The notes beneath the pieces are model-generated. The model saw nothing but the letters and a program-made list of their open reading frames with translations. It had not been told where the DNA came from and ran no database searches. A stretch of DNA of 64,000 bases from Cordilura impudica (lineage: Eukaryota > Arthropoda > Insecta > Diptera > Scathophagidae): positions 251,956,116 through 252,020,115 of the forward strand of contig OY821519.1 of the NCBI GenBank assembly GCA_963682025.1. The letters are read 5' to 3'. A program made the translations under genes and the position numbers. This document shows, one piece after another, positions 46,191-58,314 of this stretch (position 1 is the first letter of the stretch; every line of letters starts with the position of its first letter).

Positions 46191-46326
46191 AAACCCAAGT
46201 GAAAAAACATAATATTTTGTTTAAAAATATTAATACCGAAATATGGTATTTAGACTTTTTCAATACCGGTATTTCGGTATTATTTATTGGGGCCGAATAC
46301 CGGTATCCCGATATTCGGAATTTATA

Positions 46327-47080
46327 ATTAATTTACATAGAACAACTTTATAATCGCCATCTTCTAAGTTGTTATTTGTCACAGTACAATTTAACTCTTA
46401 AGCGAATACAAACGTTAGAGAATCTCTATTTAGGTAGAACATGTTAAATGTAACAACAACTACAAACTATCTGTATCAAAGTCAAACCATAAAGTAAAGG
46501 GATTAATTTAGACTTTTTACATGAAAATTTTATTAGGTATTTAGAAAATAAATTGCAATAGATCTACCATAAACAATGTTAGTATTTAATAGAGCATATG
46601 GTGACAGAGAAGCCAAAGCTTAACAAACATATTAATTTAAAGCAACAAAATAAGGAAGGATTTTAAATATAAAATATATACCAAATGTAGATAAGAAAAG
46701 TAAATGTTGAAAAGTAAATAAGAAAACTATGGTCAGTCCAGATTCAATAAAGTATAGCAATTTCTATTCTTTATATTTTCGTTTAATTCTATTTGTTGCT
46801 ATTTTTTTATTTTTAATTTGTTTTTATTTTTTAGGTGAATAGATTAAAATTTGTGTGTTTCAGTAATTTGAAAGCTAAAATGTTTTAAAAACTATTTTGT
46901 TGTTGTTATATTCCTATTTTATCAACTAGTTTAAAACGAAAATCATAATTTTTCTTTATTAAAATTTTCAATACTTCCAAATTTAAGTAAATTAAGTCCA
47001 CTAGAGAAATGGCTCTAAGAGGCACCTTATTTGGCCTCTTATAACTTTGGTAATTTTTTAATTTAGCGACTTTTGATTGA
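46327..47080. other. A/T-rich interval, nothing recognised
   Basis: No motif-bearing frame or paired repeats. Confidence 0.4.
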
Positions 47081-47084
47081 GAAA

Positions 47085-48990
47085 ATTCATTTAGCTGTTT
47101 TTGATTTCGCTGATTTCTGATTTTGAGGATATTTGTTTTTGGCGATTTTTGTTTTTCTCGATTTTCGAATTATCGATTTTTGAACATGACAATTCCGTCC
47201 ATGTTTTCCACGACTACTCACATTGGTAATTAATGTAGTTATCAAAAGTTTCAACAGTGTCGCTTTCATAGTATACATATTATTTTATGAGAGGTGACCT
47301 GTCCACTATTCCCACACCGCCCATTTCAGTTATATGATATCATCTATTTAGTTCTTATGGACGGTGTCACGCCCACTGCTCATTTTCGGCGTGGCTGCTA
47401 TCATTGATAAAATGTGATCTCACACAAATTTACAAAGTTCTACTACTCGCATTAATATCTGCTTGACTCGTACAAAGTGTCAAGGCTTTCCCTTTGATAG
47501 TACTTAAGTTTATATATGATAATATATATTCACTTTGTATGAACGGTGCCACGCCCACTGCACCGAAAACGCTCATTTCGGCGTGGATACTAACATTGAT
47601 AAAAAGTGACGTCGCACAAATTTTCAAAGCTATCCCTGTCAGTACCTCACACAAATTTGCAAAGCTCTCCTTGTCATAATACTCACACATATGATATTAA
47701 AAATTCACCTTGTATAGGAAGTGCCACGCCCTCTAAAAATATTGAAAAAACAAAAGACTGACACTCGAAAGCGTAAGAATAAGACAAAAAGAAAACAGTA
47801 CAATGAACCATAAAGAGAGCACAGACAAAATAAGTAATAATAATATATTATTGTCTTAATTTATAAACTAAGTAGGTGTAATAAGTTTAATTGTAATTTT
47901 GGTGAAATAATGCAATGTGTTTATAGTGTAATAAAATCTTCATGAAGAAGCTGGGAAAATCCGGCGATACGATGGAGAAAAAAGAATAAATTAGTTATTA
48001 TTTTACTCTCGACCAGTATAGCCAAGTAAGTGTGCAACATAAACATCAGAACCTGGTCTAAAACCAAATCAACATGAAACAAGTAAGAAAATTATAGTCG
48101 GTTCAGACCGACTATACGATACCCTATACCATGCGTTTAGAAGCCCTATCTCTTAGGCCCAACTAACTGGACATTGAAAATAAGCAAAAACCAAATTTGA
48201 GTGGGATTTTTATTAATTTTTTTGGCTGCAGATATTAAAAAGTTCATATCGGATGCTATATCTATAAAGGGACTAGGTCCAAAAATGGACCGATCCTGAT
48301 TATATTTGGTAAAGTCTCTTGTATTTTGCAAAAATATGTACAAACAAAATTTGAGAAGAATCAGTGCAATATTTTTGTTTTTTAATAGATTTAAGTGAAG
48401 ATCGGGAAGCAGCTGTATATGGGGTCAAAGGGATCTTTTTTGGACTACTCATTAGTGGATGTAATGAACGCATACAAACCCAATTTGAGTAAGATCTATA
48501 TGACAATTTGGATCTTATGGCAATTTATGTCGATTTCATATGGGTAATTTGTATGGGGGCTAGGTCTGAACATGGACCGATTCTCACCAATTTCAATAGC
48601 GTTCATCCTATGGCCGATGAACTTATATACCAAATTTCATCAAAATATATTCATATTTGCGACCTGCAGTTTGATTACAAGCTTTACATGGACACACAGA
48701 CGGACGGACGGACGGACGGACGGACGGACATTGTTAAATCAACTCAGAAAGTGATTCTGATTCGATCGGTATAATTAAAGATGGGTCTAGGTCAAATATT
48801 TTTGGTTGTTACAAACAGCAGCACAAAGTCATTATACCCAAACCACATAGTGGTATAGGGTATAAAAATGTATAGCCTATAGCTCCAGATACACAGTAAG
48901 ACTCTGTAAAAATTTCAGGAAGATCAGTCCAATGGTTTAGCCTGCTATATGCTTCCAAGAAACATACATACTTTATATTTTATATATAGA
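47085..48990 (-). mobile_element. Helitron fragments (minus strand) around a DINE-like insertion
   Basis: 47085-47170 is the AAAATCG array in inverse orientation, and 47290-47760 carries the GTGCCACGCCCAC modules of the 42796 family. Beyond the DINE-like copy, 48867-48990 reads, on the minus strand, TCTATATATAAAATATAAAG and later TTCCTGAAATTTTTACAGAG, as in the Helitron 5' regions. 47770-48078 is not recognisable. It may be two fragments rather than one element. Confidence 0.5.
48079..48866 (-). mobile_element. DINE-like element, near-complete copy
   Basis: Near-identical to the copies at 12040, 18805 and 25290. Hairpin end at 48079 with one mismatch in the palindrome (GTCGGTTCAGACCGAC), (GGAC)7 at about 48700, TATACCC end at 48866. 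It lies next to Helitron-derived sequence. Confidence 0.85.
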
Positions 48991-49505
48991 CGAGATTCTG
49001 TCTGTTGCTAAGCGGACTTATTTCGCTAATTTCATTTAATATTTGTAATAGTGCGAATATGGTTCTTCGGGAAATAAAAATGATCTATACCCCTTCTGCG
49101 CTCACTTTTTCCGACGCCTCTAAAGTTCCTATTTATCCTAATTGTCCCTTGAAAAAATCATAAAGTAGCTTTCGATTAGACATTCCTTCTTTACGCCCAC
49201 TTTTTTATATGGAAAATTTATAATTCCTCTACTCCGTTCATTACACCAATTTTCGATTAAACTTGACATCGGCATAGTCGACTACAAACGACTGGATCGG
49301 TTTGGCTAATTTTTTTTTTTTTTGCTTTTTTAAATGTTTGTAATAATTCGAATAGGGTTTTTAGGAGGGAAAAGATGGAAAAGTTTCCGGAAAATTGGAA
49401 AGTTAGGTAAAAACAGAAAGAGTTCTATCTTATGGGATCTTTGTATGAACTCAAGACCATAACTCACTAACTAACGATTCGACCGATCGATTTGAGTAGT
49501 TCTTT
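48991..49505. other. Interval with two similar blocks, nothing coding
   Basis: GCTAATTTCATTTAATATTTGTAATAGTGCGAATA-like and GGCTAATTTTTT...TTTGTAATAATTCGAATA-like blocks (about 49023 and 49303), each followed by a GGTTCTTCGGG/GGTTTTTAGGA stretch, look like a degenerate duplication. I cannot assign a family. Confidence 0.35.
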
Positions 49506-49905
49506 TTCAATCTCATAGAGGCCATTAATTCAGAGTGGCAAAAAATTCAATAGATATCATGAACAATTTAATTGACTTCATGCTTCGGTGTTATGAAGCA
49601 GTAATACAAAATAATTGATACGCAACAAGGTATTGAAAGCAAAAATATAAGGAAAGTTTTCAATTATTGTATTTATAGTAAAGATTTCCAATGTTTTGTC
49701 AACAGCATAAAAACTAATACTTCTAAGTTTTATTTTTTTCTAAAGTTAAGCTATTCTTTATTTTTTTCAAACTAGAATATACAAAATTTTAATTTAGTAA
49801 AAGAGTTTTAAGTTTTATGATCAAATTTCTTGTTATTGACCATTGGAATCGTCAAATATATTTTGTTAAAAGTTTCCATTGTATCGTTACTCACTGTATA
49901 TATGT
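49506..49905 (+). pseudogene. Tc1-family transposase, 3' end fragment
   Basis: Reads AINSEWQKI, then with shifts NNLIDF, RCYEAVIQNN and a tail KQKYKESFQLL. It is closely related to the 20400-21260 Tc1 pseudogene. The 3' flank ends TTTCCATTGTATCGTTACTCACTG followed by TATA at about 49900 (shown here as its closing 13 bases, TCGTTACTCACTG), a plausible Tc1 terminus with TA target. Confidence 0.55.
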
Positions 49906-51550
49906 TCCCTCTGCACACCATTGTGGAGGGTATAAAAAGTGTTTAATAAAATGCTTAAATTGATTTTTACTAAATTTATTTTTATATTTCCATGTTTACT
50001 TTTACTCGAAAAAATAAAAACACTGTAGAAAAATGATGGACATGGTCTCGGGATTGGATGATTCTTATATCGATCGATTGTATTAGCTTATTATAGTAAA
50101 ACCCACAAAGTGTTTGGTCGTGTGGGGATACAGTCAAATTTTAGTTCAAGATTTTAAAAAAATTTTAAGGGACTGGGCTGCACGTGATAAATTAAAATTC
50201 ATCTTTTCAGTGATTTAACATGACCGGATGACGTTCACGCCATCGACACCTCCAAGTAAAATTTGCTGCAGAACATATTCACAGAATATTTTTACCCTTG
50301 TAATACACGTTTTAGAGTACTTTTTTTTTGATATTTCTTTAAAAAAAAATGACTAAAAGAGGCCGTAAAAAAAGCGGATATATGATAAAAATATTCTGCG
50401 AAAAAATGTCTCTTAAAATTATGTTGGGGAAATCCGAACTCAGAACTTCGATCGAAAGAATTTCTACACTTATTGTTTCGTCTTATTTCAAAATAAATAA
50501 TAAATTAAAATTTAAAATGGGCATAACTGCCCAAACTATACTAACCCAGATGAATACATCCGGCATAGGTATTATTTACCCCCCAAAAAATGTGTTGTAT
50601 AGTGAAATCAAAGGTTTTAATTTCTGTTCCAAAAACTAATAATAAAAAGGGCATATAAAGTTCTCCAACAATTTTTTTTTTTTAATTTCAAAATATTTCC
50701 TAGTTTCAGTCCCTTTACCTTAATTATGAAGGAAATTATAAAAAAAAATGTTCATCTCGAAAGGAAATAACCACAAGTGATGTAAAGAACATTATTTCAT
50801 TTCCTTTTTGTTAATGATGTTTAACCGTTTAGCCCAACAACAAACCTGTTTTCAAACAATGAACGTGTTAAGTTGTTAAAAATGTTTAATCATTCTAGCA
50901 ATTACGAACTTTGGAAAAGAAAATAAACCAAATGATGACTAACGAAAATTTCGGAACCTCACCATTCTTACTCCAAACAAATCAAAAGCACTCCATTCTA
51001 CTGAAGAGTTTTGCGAAACACAAACATTTTAACTGTGACCATTTTTCATTATTTAATTTTTTTTTTATTTCAATGGAGTTGAATTGATGACATCCAAGTT
51101 CAGGTAAAGCCTACACGCACAAAATAATAATATTTTTAACAACAGACTCACACAAACGACAAACGCAGTTCGACTACTTAAACAAGAAATTTGAAATGTC
51201 ACTAACATTTTTCTGTTACCCCATTCCACTTACCCATTTATATTCATTTATAGGCTTTAAACTTGGACCAAATTTGAAGTATGTGTAACGTTTTAGGCTA
51301 CAAGTATGTAAGATGTGCCAAAGTGTTGGTGTGTGTTTTTTTTTTCTTGGTATGTGTGTAAAAGTGTTACTGTATTTCACTTAATAGTTCAGCACAATTG
51401 AAAGTTCATTTGCATTTAGGTTTATGCACAGATTTTTCACATTTTCCATTTCCAACATTAACATCGTGTTTAAAGTCTAGAGGAGAGATTGCTTTTCTGT
51501 AGATATTTCGAGCCTGCTACCTTCGCTCCTCTAAACATACATATATTCAT
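49906..51550. other. A/T-rich interval with a repeat end, no gene supported
   Basis: ACCATTGTGGAGGGTATAAA at 49918 matches the type of end seen at 35040. A 96-codon frame (50349-50639) has no recognisable domain. Confidence 0.4.
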
Positions 51551-51554
51551 TGTA

Positions 51555-52860
51555 ACGGGTGATTTTTTTGAGGTTAGGATTTTCATGCATTAGTATTTGA
51601 CAGATCACGTGGGATTTCAGACATGGTGTCAAAGAGAAAGATGCTCAGTATGCTTTGACATTTCATCATGAATAGACTTACTAACGAGCAACGCTTGCAA
51701 ATCATTGAATTTTATTACCAAAATCAGTGTTCGGTTCGAAATGTGTTTCGCGCTTTACGTCCGATTTATGGTCTACATAATCGACCAAGTGAGCAAACAA
51801 TTAATGCGATTGTGACCAAGTTTCGCACTCAGTTTACTTTAGTGGACATTAAACCAACCACACGAATGCGTACAGTGCGTACAGAAGAGAATATTGCGTC
51901 TGTTTCTGAGAGTGTTACTGAAGACCGTGAAATGTCGATTCGTCGCCGTTCGCAGCAATTGGGTTTGTGTTATTCGACCACATGGAAGATTTTACGCAAA
52001 GATCTTGGTGTAAAACCGTATAAAATACAGCTCGTGCAAGAACTGAACCCGAACGATCTGCCACAACGTCTAATTTTCAGTGAATGGGCCCTAGAAAAGT
52101 TGGCAGAAAATCCGCGTTTTTATCGACAAATTTTGTTCAGCGATGAGGCTCATTTCTGGTTGAATGGCTTCGTAAATAAGCAAAATTGCCGTATTTGGAG
52201 TGAAGAGCAACCAGAAGCCGTTCAAGAACTGCCCATGCATCCCGAAAAATGCACTGTTTGGTGTGGTTTGTACGCTGGTGGAATCATTGGACCGTATTTT
52301 TTCAAAGATGCTGTTGGACGCAACGTTACGGTGAATGGCGATCGCTATCGTTCGATGCTAACAAACTTTTTGTTGCCAAAAATGGAAGAACTGAACTTGG
52401 TTGACATGTGGTTTCAACAAGATGGCGCTACATGCCACACAGCTCGCGATTCTATGGCCATTTTGAGGGAAAACTTCGGAGAACAATTCATCTCAAGAAA
52501 TGGACCGGTAAGTTGGCCACCAAGATCATGCGATTTGACGCCTTTAGACTATTTTTTGTGGGGCTACGTCAAGTCTAAAGTCTACAGAAATAAGCCAGCA
52601 ACTATTCCAGCTTTGGAAGACAACATTTCCGAAGAAATTCGGGCTATTCCGGCCGAAATGCTCGAAAAAGTTGCCCAAAATTGGACTTTCCGAATGGACC
52701 ACGTAAGACGCAGCCGCGGTCAACATTTAAATGAAATTATCTTCAAAAAGTAAATGTCATGGACCAATCTAACGTTTCAAATAAAGAACCGATGAGATTT
52801 TGGAAATTTTATGCGTTTTTTTTTTAAAAAAAGTTATCAAGCTCTTAAAAAATCACCCGT
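51555..52860 (+). mobile_element. Intact DD41D (rosa-type) Tc1/mariner transposon, 1306 bp
   Basis: Terminal inverted repeats ACGGGTGATTTTTT at 51555 and inverted at 52860, with looser matching further in. TA target duplication on both sides (51553-51554 and 52861-52862). It encloses one uninterrupted transposase ORF with about 110 bp on each side. AATAAA lies after the stop (about 52779). Length, termini and ORF are all as expected for an autonomous element. Confidence 0.9.
51668..52753 (+). CDS. DD41D transposase (361 aa)
   Basis: Cut-and-paste transposase. The N-terminal bipartite helix-turn-helix region spans about residues 1-120 (LTNEQRLQIIEFYYQN; SIRRRSQQLGLCYSTTWKIL). The catalytic domain has Asp159 in FSDEAHFW, Asp252 in FQQDGATCHTA and Asp294 in CDLTPLDYFLWG; 41 residues separate the last two, which is the DD41D spacing of the rosa family rather than DD34D mariner or DD34E Tc1. 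The C-terminus reads SRGQHLNEIIFKK. The ATG at 51668 is the first in frame, just after the 5' region. No stop, shift or catalytic substitution is visible, so activity is plausible. Confidence 0.92.
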   Translation: MNRLTNEQRLQIIEFYYQNQCSVRNVFRALRPIYGLHNRPSEQTINAIVTKFRTQFTLVDIKPTTRMRTVRTEENIASVSESVTEDREMSIRRRSQQLGLCYSTTWKILRKDLGVKPYKIQLVQELNPNDLPQRLIFSEWALEKLAENPRFYRQILFSDEAHFWLNGFVNKQNCRIWSEEQPEAVQELPMHPEKCTVWCGLYAGGIIGPYFFKDAVGRNVTVNGDRYRSMLTNFLLPKMEELNLVDMWFQQDGATCHTARDSMAILRENFGEQFISRNGPVSWPPRSCDLTPLDYFLWGYVKSKVYRNKPATIPALEDNISEEIRAIPAEMLEKVAQNWTFRMDHVRRSRGQHLNEIIFKK

Positions 52861-52862
52861 TA

Positions 52863-53441
52863 TGTTGTGTATTTAGTACTTTATGAAATTCTAGTGATAA
52901 GTATGTTATGAAATGTTTATAGACCTCATGCTATTGTTGTTGTACTGCTTATAAAGGTACGGCTACACTTTTACAAGGTATGGCCAAAGATTCACAGTTG
53001 TTATTACGAAAAATGTTTACTCTAATAACAGAAACGTACCTAATGAAACAAAAAAAAATGGACTGGACTACAACTCTATCAATTGTCGACAAAAAAAAGA
53101 AAAAAAAATTAAAAGAATTTCCAGAAAATGTACATTTTCACATAAAGCGGATTTAACGCTACACATTGGCAAACATTAAAGCAACGTAACAACATGCACT
53201 CCTATATTACGCTATCGATAGTTTTTAGCACGAATCTATTGAAACAATATATGAGTGTATATGTAGCACTTCATGATATAAAATAGTTATTGGTAGTTTA
53301 TGTTTATGGAAAAAATTTTAGTTTTTCAAACTGTTTGTAATGACCTATTCTACCTAAATCATGGGATCTATATAAGAATATAAAATTGTTAACAATCCAA
53401 TTGAATCATTTAATAAGCTTAAAATTATTAACAAGTTATTA
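52863..53441. other. A/T-rich interval, nothing recognised
   Basis: No motif or repeat to report. Confidence 0.4.
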
Positions 53442-54180
53442 ACAAGTAAGAAAATTATAGTCGGCCTAGACGGACTATACAATACCCTGTACCTCTCGTT
53501 TAGAGACCCCATCTTTCAGGTCCAACTAATTAGATATAGGAAATAAGCATAACCCAAATTTTAGTGTCATTGTTATTATTTTTTGCTATCGGATATGAAA
53601 AAGTTCATGTCGGATGCTATATTTATAAGGGAACTAGGTCGAAAAATGGACCGATCCTGACTATATTTTTTTAAAAACATATATAAGCAAAATTTGCGAA
53701 ATATTTGTGCAATATTTTTTCCAAAAGCCATGTTATTATCTTAAGATTTAAGTGAAGATTGAGATGCAGCTTCATTTGCGGCTGTGACTAAGAATTTCCC
53801 AATAGGGTTCGTGTTTGGGCCACTGATAAATGTATGTAATAAACATACCCAAACCCAATTTGACCGAGATTTATATGATAATTTGAATATTATGGCAATT
53901 TAAGTTATTTGTATGGAGACTAGGTCTGAACATGAACCGATTTCCACCATTTCGAATAGCGTTCATCCTATGGCCGATAGAAGCTTATAACCAAATTTCA
54001 TCAAAATATATTCATATTTGCGTCCTGTTGTTCGATTACAAAGTTTATATGGACATGCAAACTACGGACGAACGGACATCGCTAGTGAAAGTGATTCTGA
54101 GTCGATCGGTCAAATATTTTTGGTACTTACAAAAATCAGTACAAAGGCATTATACCCTGACCAGTGGTATAGGGTATAAC
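53442..54180 (-). mobile_element. DINE-like element, diverged copy
   Basis: Starts ACAAGTAAGAAAATTATAG with a degenerate palindrome (GTCGGCCTAGACGGAC) and ends GTGGTATAGGGTATAAC. The GGAC tract is reduced to ACTACGGACGAACGGACATC. It is of intermediate age. Confidence 0.8.
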
Positions 54181-54197
54181 AATTTGGTCTGACATAT

Positions 54198-54300
54198 CTG
54201 TGGTTTTCTGGAATAACCGCGTATGTCCATTTTTGTCAGTTTTGAGTTAACGATGTCAAATATATTAATTTTTAACTCTACATGTCATTACAAATACAGG
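54198..54300 (+). mobile_element. End fragment of the 59810-type TIR element
   Basis: CTGTGGTTTTCTGGAATAAC and the following 90 bases match the inverted right end of the element at 59810-60572, including CATTTTTGTCAGTTTTGA and ATATATTAATTTTTAAC. Only one end is present. Confidence 0.6.
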
Positions 54301-54428
54301 CGCATGGCAAAAATATAATTGAATATCAGTCTTTACCAATTGGAAAGCTTTCCGAAGAAGCTCAGGAGTCCTTAACAAATTTTATAAAACACATAAATGC
54401 TCAAACACGTTCAAATGATCAGGGGTGA
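54301..54428 (+). pseudogene. Family Y C-terminal fragment
   Basis: Reads HGKNIIEYQSLPIGKLSEEA, then QESLTNFIKHINAQTRSNDQ before a stop. It shares the I-EY/V-SPLAIG..S-EA pattern with the C-terminal block at 33700 and fits the same recurrent insect family. It is a separate, very short relic. Confidence 0.5.
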
Positions 54429-54719
54429 GGCAAAATGAGGACCACTTATTTCATTTCTGCGGCATGTGAAATCACGAAAAGAGTTATAATCCAATAATGA
54501 TAGTTCAGAAATGATTAGTCTATTAGATATAGGTAGATTCTGTTATGAATTGTGATAGTTATTTTGAAGAAATTTGAGAAAATAAATTCGAAAAATCTTA
54601 ATTGTTTTTATTTTTTCTTTTCTTTATCGATAATAATTTTGAAACATAAAAACCTTGAAAAAGAAACATAAAAACATAAAATTGTTGTTTATTTAATATA
54701 AATAGGTTCAAAAGTTACC

Positions 54720-55290
54720 TTTTAAGTTATCTTTGCACCAAAAAAACTCAAATAATTTCAATCAGTTTATCATGGTGCACCTCGTCGATAGCTTTTTCTT
54801 AATTAATGAAGCATAAAAAATGTCCCTCTGTACAGTTCTTTATTTCTAAAACCAATACCTGTACAGAGAAAAAGTGCTTCGCGGGTGCACGTGGCTTCTT
54901 TGAAACCAAATTAAAGTGCGCCCATTATCTTTACATATATCACATATATTCTGGAGCGAATTATTCTGAGGAATATATATAGGACGTGTCTATAATCATT
55001 GCTTTTCGCGCCTGTTCTAAAGATTGATTTAACCAAACTTGTGGGAATTTCGTAAATGAAGTTAAACAACTCTGTCTGAAGTTGGATGTTATCGTCGTCT
55101 ATTAATTTCAGTATTTTAATGGAATCTCATCCGGGCTACATGCTTTTTTATGCTAACGTGACCTTGTTCCATAGTCTGATCGGCTGCTATCAGAAATACT
55201 TGTACCAGATACCATTCTCTTCCAAATATCGAAAACAGCTTCATTGTTTTGCGGTATATCCCGGCGGCTTCTTTTAGTTTTTATGGAGAT
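54720..55290 (-). pseudogene. RTE-like LINE reverse transcriptase fragment
   Basis: Minus strand: NEAVFDIWKRMVSGTSISDS, KACSPDEIPLKYLKLIDDDN, IQLQTELFNFIYEIPTS, then RHVLYIFLRIIRSRIYV and GFKEATCTREALFLCTGIGF. The order (PDEIP-E-LK, FL-III-SRI, GF-K--GTREAL) is that of RTE-type LINE reverse transcriptases widespread in insects. Many substitutions and shifts; the YADD is gone. Confidence 0.6.
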
Positions 55291-55299
55291 TAAAGTCAT

Positions 55300-56225
55300 C
55301 ATGTAAGTCTTGCATTCTTACGATCTCTCTTAGGTGTTCGTTATTTTCAATGAGTATTACTGCTTGAATATCTCTATTTCGCATAGTTGTGGACTTAAAT
55401 GTGTTGAAACTCATACCAAAATTTCAACTTTCTAGCTTTATTATTTTTTTCGTGAATCAGCAATTTACATCATGAAAGTCTCCAATTAAATCTAATCTAA
55501 TCATGTTACATGCAAACCGGATGAGGCATGTCAAAATTTGGAGACCAGAGAGAGTAAAATTCCATTTATGATATGATATTTCGTGACCTTATTTTCTTTT
55601 AAAAGAACTTAAAACTCATAGGCTCATTTTTCCAAAAAATATATTTAAATACGAAGCCTGTATCGGCGTCAAGTACAAATACAAAGGAAAAACTCCCCCA
55701 GAGTAGAATCTAGCTCGGCCTTAATATTGGTTGGACTGACCTTTCAAATGAAAGTATTGAATTATATGTTTACAAATTCACCGAGATCCTTTATCGTTGA
55801 TGGCTTCAAAAAAAAAATGCTAAACATTGCGGTGCCTTCAAACTTAAAATATCTATAATATTAATAGGCAAGGCGACTTCTAATGACCCCTTCTACGGTT
55901 TTAGTTATCAACCGAGTTTGCCACAAAATATACCTTTTGAAAGGTATTTGCAATTGTGAACCACCTTACCAGATGTGCTCTATGTGGTACATTTTTTTTT
56001 TTTTGGAAGTAATAATCATTTAAAGTTGCACATACATAAAACACATAAACCTATACAGTGCTGTGTGTGTGTTTATTAAATTTCTTAATATGTTTGAAAA
56101 ATTGTATATCATAAGTTGAATTGTGAATTGGCTGAAATTGTTTAGCTTGTCTTTAGGTTATTACATATATCTTCTGTGTGATCAACAAATATTTATAATG
56201 AAATTAAATGAATTTTATTTAAAAC
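55300..56225. other. Interval ending in a possible Helitron, otherwise unrecognised
   Basis: No motif-bearing frame. A candidate Helitron 3' end lies just beyond, so part of this interval may be Helitron body, but no 5' end was found. Confidence 0.35.
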
Positions 56226-56229
56226 TCGA

Positions 56230-56253
56230 ATTTCGAGCGCTGGGCTCCGCTAG
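56230..56253 (+). mobile_element. Possible Helitron 3' terminus
   Basis: GAGCGCTGGGCTC can form a short hairpin and is followed by CG and CTAG|T. The spacing to CTAG is shorter than usual. It resembles Helitron ends but is supported by the terminus only. Confidence 0.35.
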
Positions 56254-58310
56254 TATATTTTAGAAGGTTGCCACTAATCACCGAAATAATTGTTCAAACT
56301 ACTGGCGCCATTTATACGCCAGGTCGGGCTGTTCTGTGACCGCCGTTATAACTAGTAAACTATTCTGTGACTATATTCAGCTTTTAATATTAGTAGGGCT
56401 CACCAAAGATTAAAAGTTTATACGGCAGATGCTAAATTTCGGCACAATCTTTTAATTTTGAAAAATTTTCCGTGCAAACTTTTAGTCTTTGGCGACTCCT
56501 AGAAAGAAGACAAATATTTAAACAATAATAATAATCCAAGACGACTTGAGTTGAACTCGTAGGTGACATTTGTATAGTCTGTACATCCACTGAATCATCA
56601 GTTTGAAAGCAAAAGAAATGTTGAGTAGCACGGTAACCGAATGTCATTATCCTTTCAGACCTAGCTATACCACTCTTTACACTAAAGAGAATTAAAAAAA
56701 AAAGAAGGTTCTCGTTTTACTAAACAGGTTTGAAAGGGTTATTGAAAGAAGTTTGTTTAAAAAAAGCTTAATCGACTCCATAACGATGATCACTTTTTTT
56801 TTGACTTTTTTCGTAATTTGCTCATTTCGAAATGACTTAAACAAAATGGAAAAAAATCAATATAAAAAGAAGGAATTAAGTAAATTTTTTGATTTCATGT
56901 TTATAGATGCTTCTAAATTGACTGCTCTAGGCCTTTACACTGATTCTGATCGCTCAGTAAAACATTGTCCGTGATTGAGCCACGGTCTTTCGGAACTTTA
57001 CATCTTTATACGAAATTCTATTTTTAATATACTCAATAATTTAGGGTCTCTCAAATTCGATCATATTCATCTTATTAACATTATTTGCATTATTTCCTTT
57101 ATGCATTTTTGTAAACTACATCTATCCACTTTTGTTCATAGTAACGAAACCCACTGACACAGACACACGCTCAAAACAAAAAAGTGAAAAACGTCTATGA
57201 GTTTTTAATGCAACAACACGTGATTGTCTATTGTTTCGTGACCACTACTAATTGGCTACACGAACATAACCCAACAAATATATACAAGCGCTTTTGAGTG
57301 CATGGTAAATTCATGTTTTCCCAAGGAAATGTTCCAAAACTCATCATGAAAAGGGTTATGTTCTAATAGAGATAACAAAACAAGCGAAACACACAAAATA
57401 TTCTGTAAACGTGTTTTATCTTTTAAGTCGTTAACGAGAAACGCTTCATTTTTGATTTATGAGATTTCACGTTAACTTAATTTTTGTGCTAACAAAAATT
57501 AAAGTTAAAGCCAGGTAAACGACAAATTGTATGAGCTACTAAATATGTGTTGAAATGAAGAGATCTACCATAAAACTGCTTGGAATATATTAAATGTTTA
57601 TTTAAAAAGGTAATGAGGTATAAATGTGTCAGGTATAATTGAGATGGGTTTGTTTGCAAAAAAAGGTATTTTGATGGTAAAGTTTTTGTATGAGACAGGT
57701 CTAGCAACATATCGATAAGAACTATTTTTGAATAATAAACACTCAGCCATCACATAACAGGTTGACAAGGAATGTCGTGATTTGTTGCTTTTATCAGCCA
57801 CAAAAATCTATGAATATCCATCCGAAACAAATAAAGTTATAAAATTCGTCTCAGCTGAGTTTTTATTCTCATTTATTTTATTTTTTTTTTTTAAATAGGA
57901 CGTCAAATGATATGGTTTAGTTTATATCAAAAAATTTTGGTATCCCTTCTAATGTTCACTCATAACTTTTGATCCCTCAGACCGCTTTAGCCAATATAAA
58001 TATGCCTTATTGGTTATAGTTACATCAAATATTTTAGTTAAAATTTTGATAAAAATTAATTTTTTAAATTAAATTTTTTTTAGTTTCTAATTTAAATTTT
58101 TAAATTTGACTGTTTTTAAATATTTGGATGTATAGCTCACTAATAATTTACTGACTATGAATACAACAATATTCTCACTCATTTATATGCGACATTTTGA
58201 ATCTTTCGGCTTCTGAAATTAATGAATTTTTATTTAATTTCATGATTTTCTATAAAAATATTTTCGAAATTATTCAGGCTCAAGACTAAATGTTTTTACT
58301 TTAAATGTCT
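56254..58310. other. A/T-rich interval, nothing recognised
   Basis: Small open frames show no family motifs. No repeats could be paired. Confidence 0.4.
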
Positions 58311-58314
58311 TTAC

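Larger units (their letters stand above)
42551..46318 (-). mobile_element. hAT element with ATACCGG subterminal repeats, invaded by Helitrons
   Basis: The left end is TTAGGGTTGGGAATACC. The right end is less similar but carries the same ATACCGGTATTTCGGTATT subterminal motifs, several copies at each side (42580-42640 and 46190-46315). AATTTATA flanks both ends (42543-42550 and 46319-46326), an 8-bp duplication typical of hAT. A decayed hAT transposase is on the minus strand. Helitrons at 42796-45071 lie between the transposase 3' end and the left terminus. Confidence 0.75.

Noticed and set aside
50349..50639. 96-codon plus-strand ORF starting MTKRGRKKSG
   Set aside because: Basic N-terminus only; no family match that I can support.
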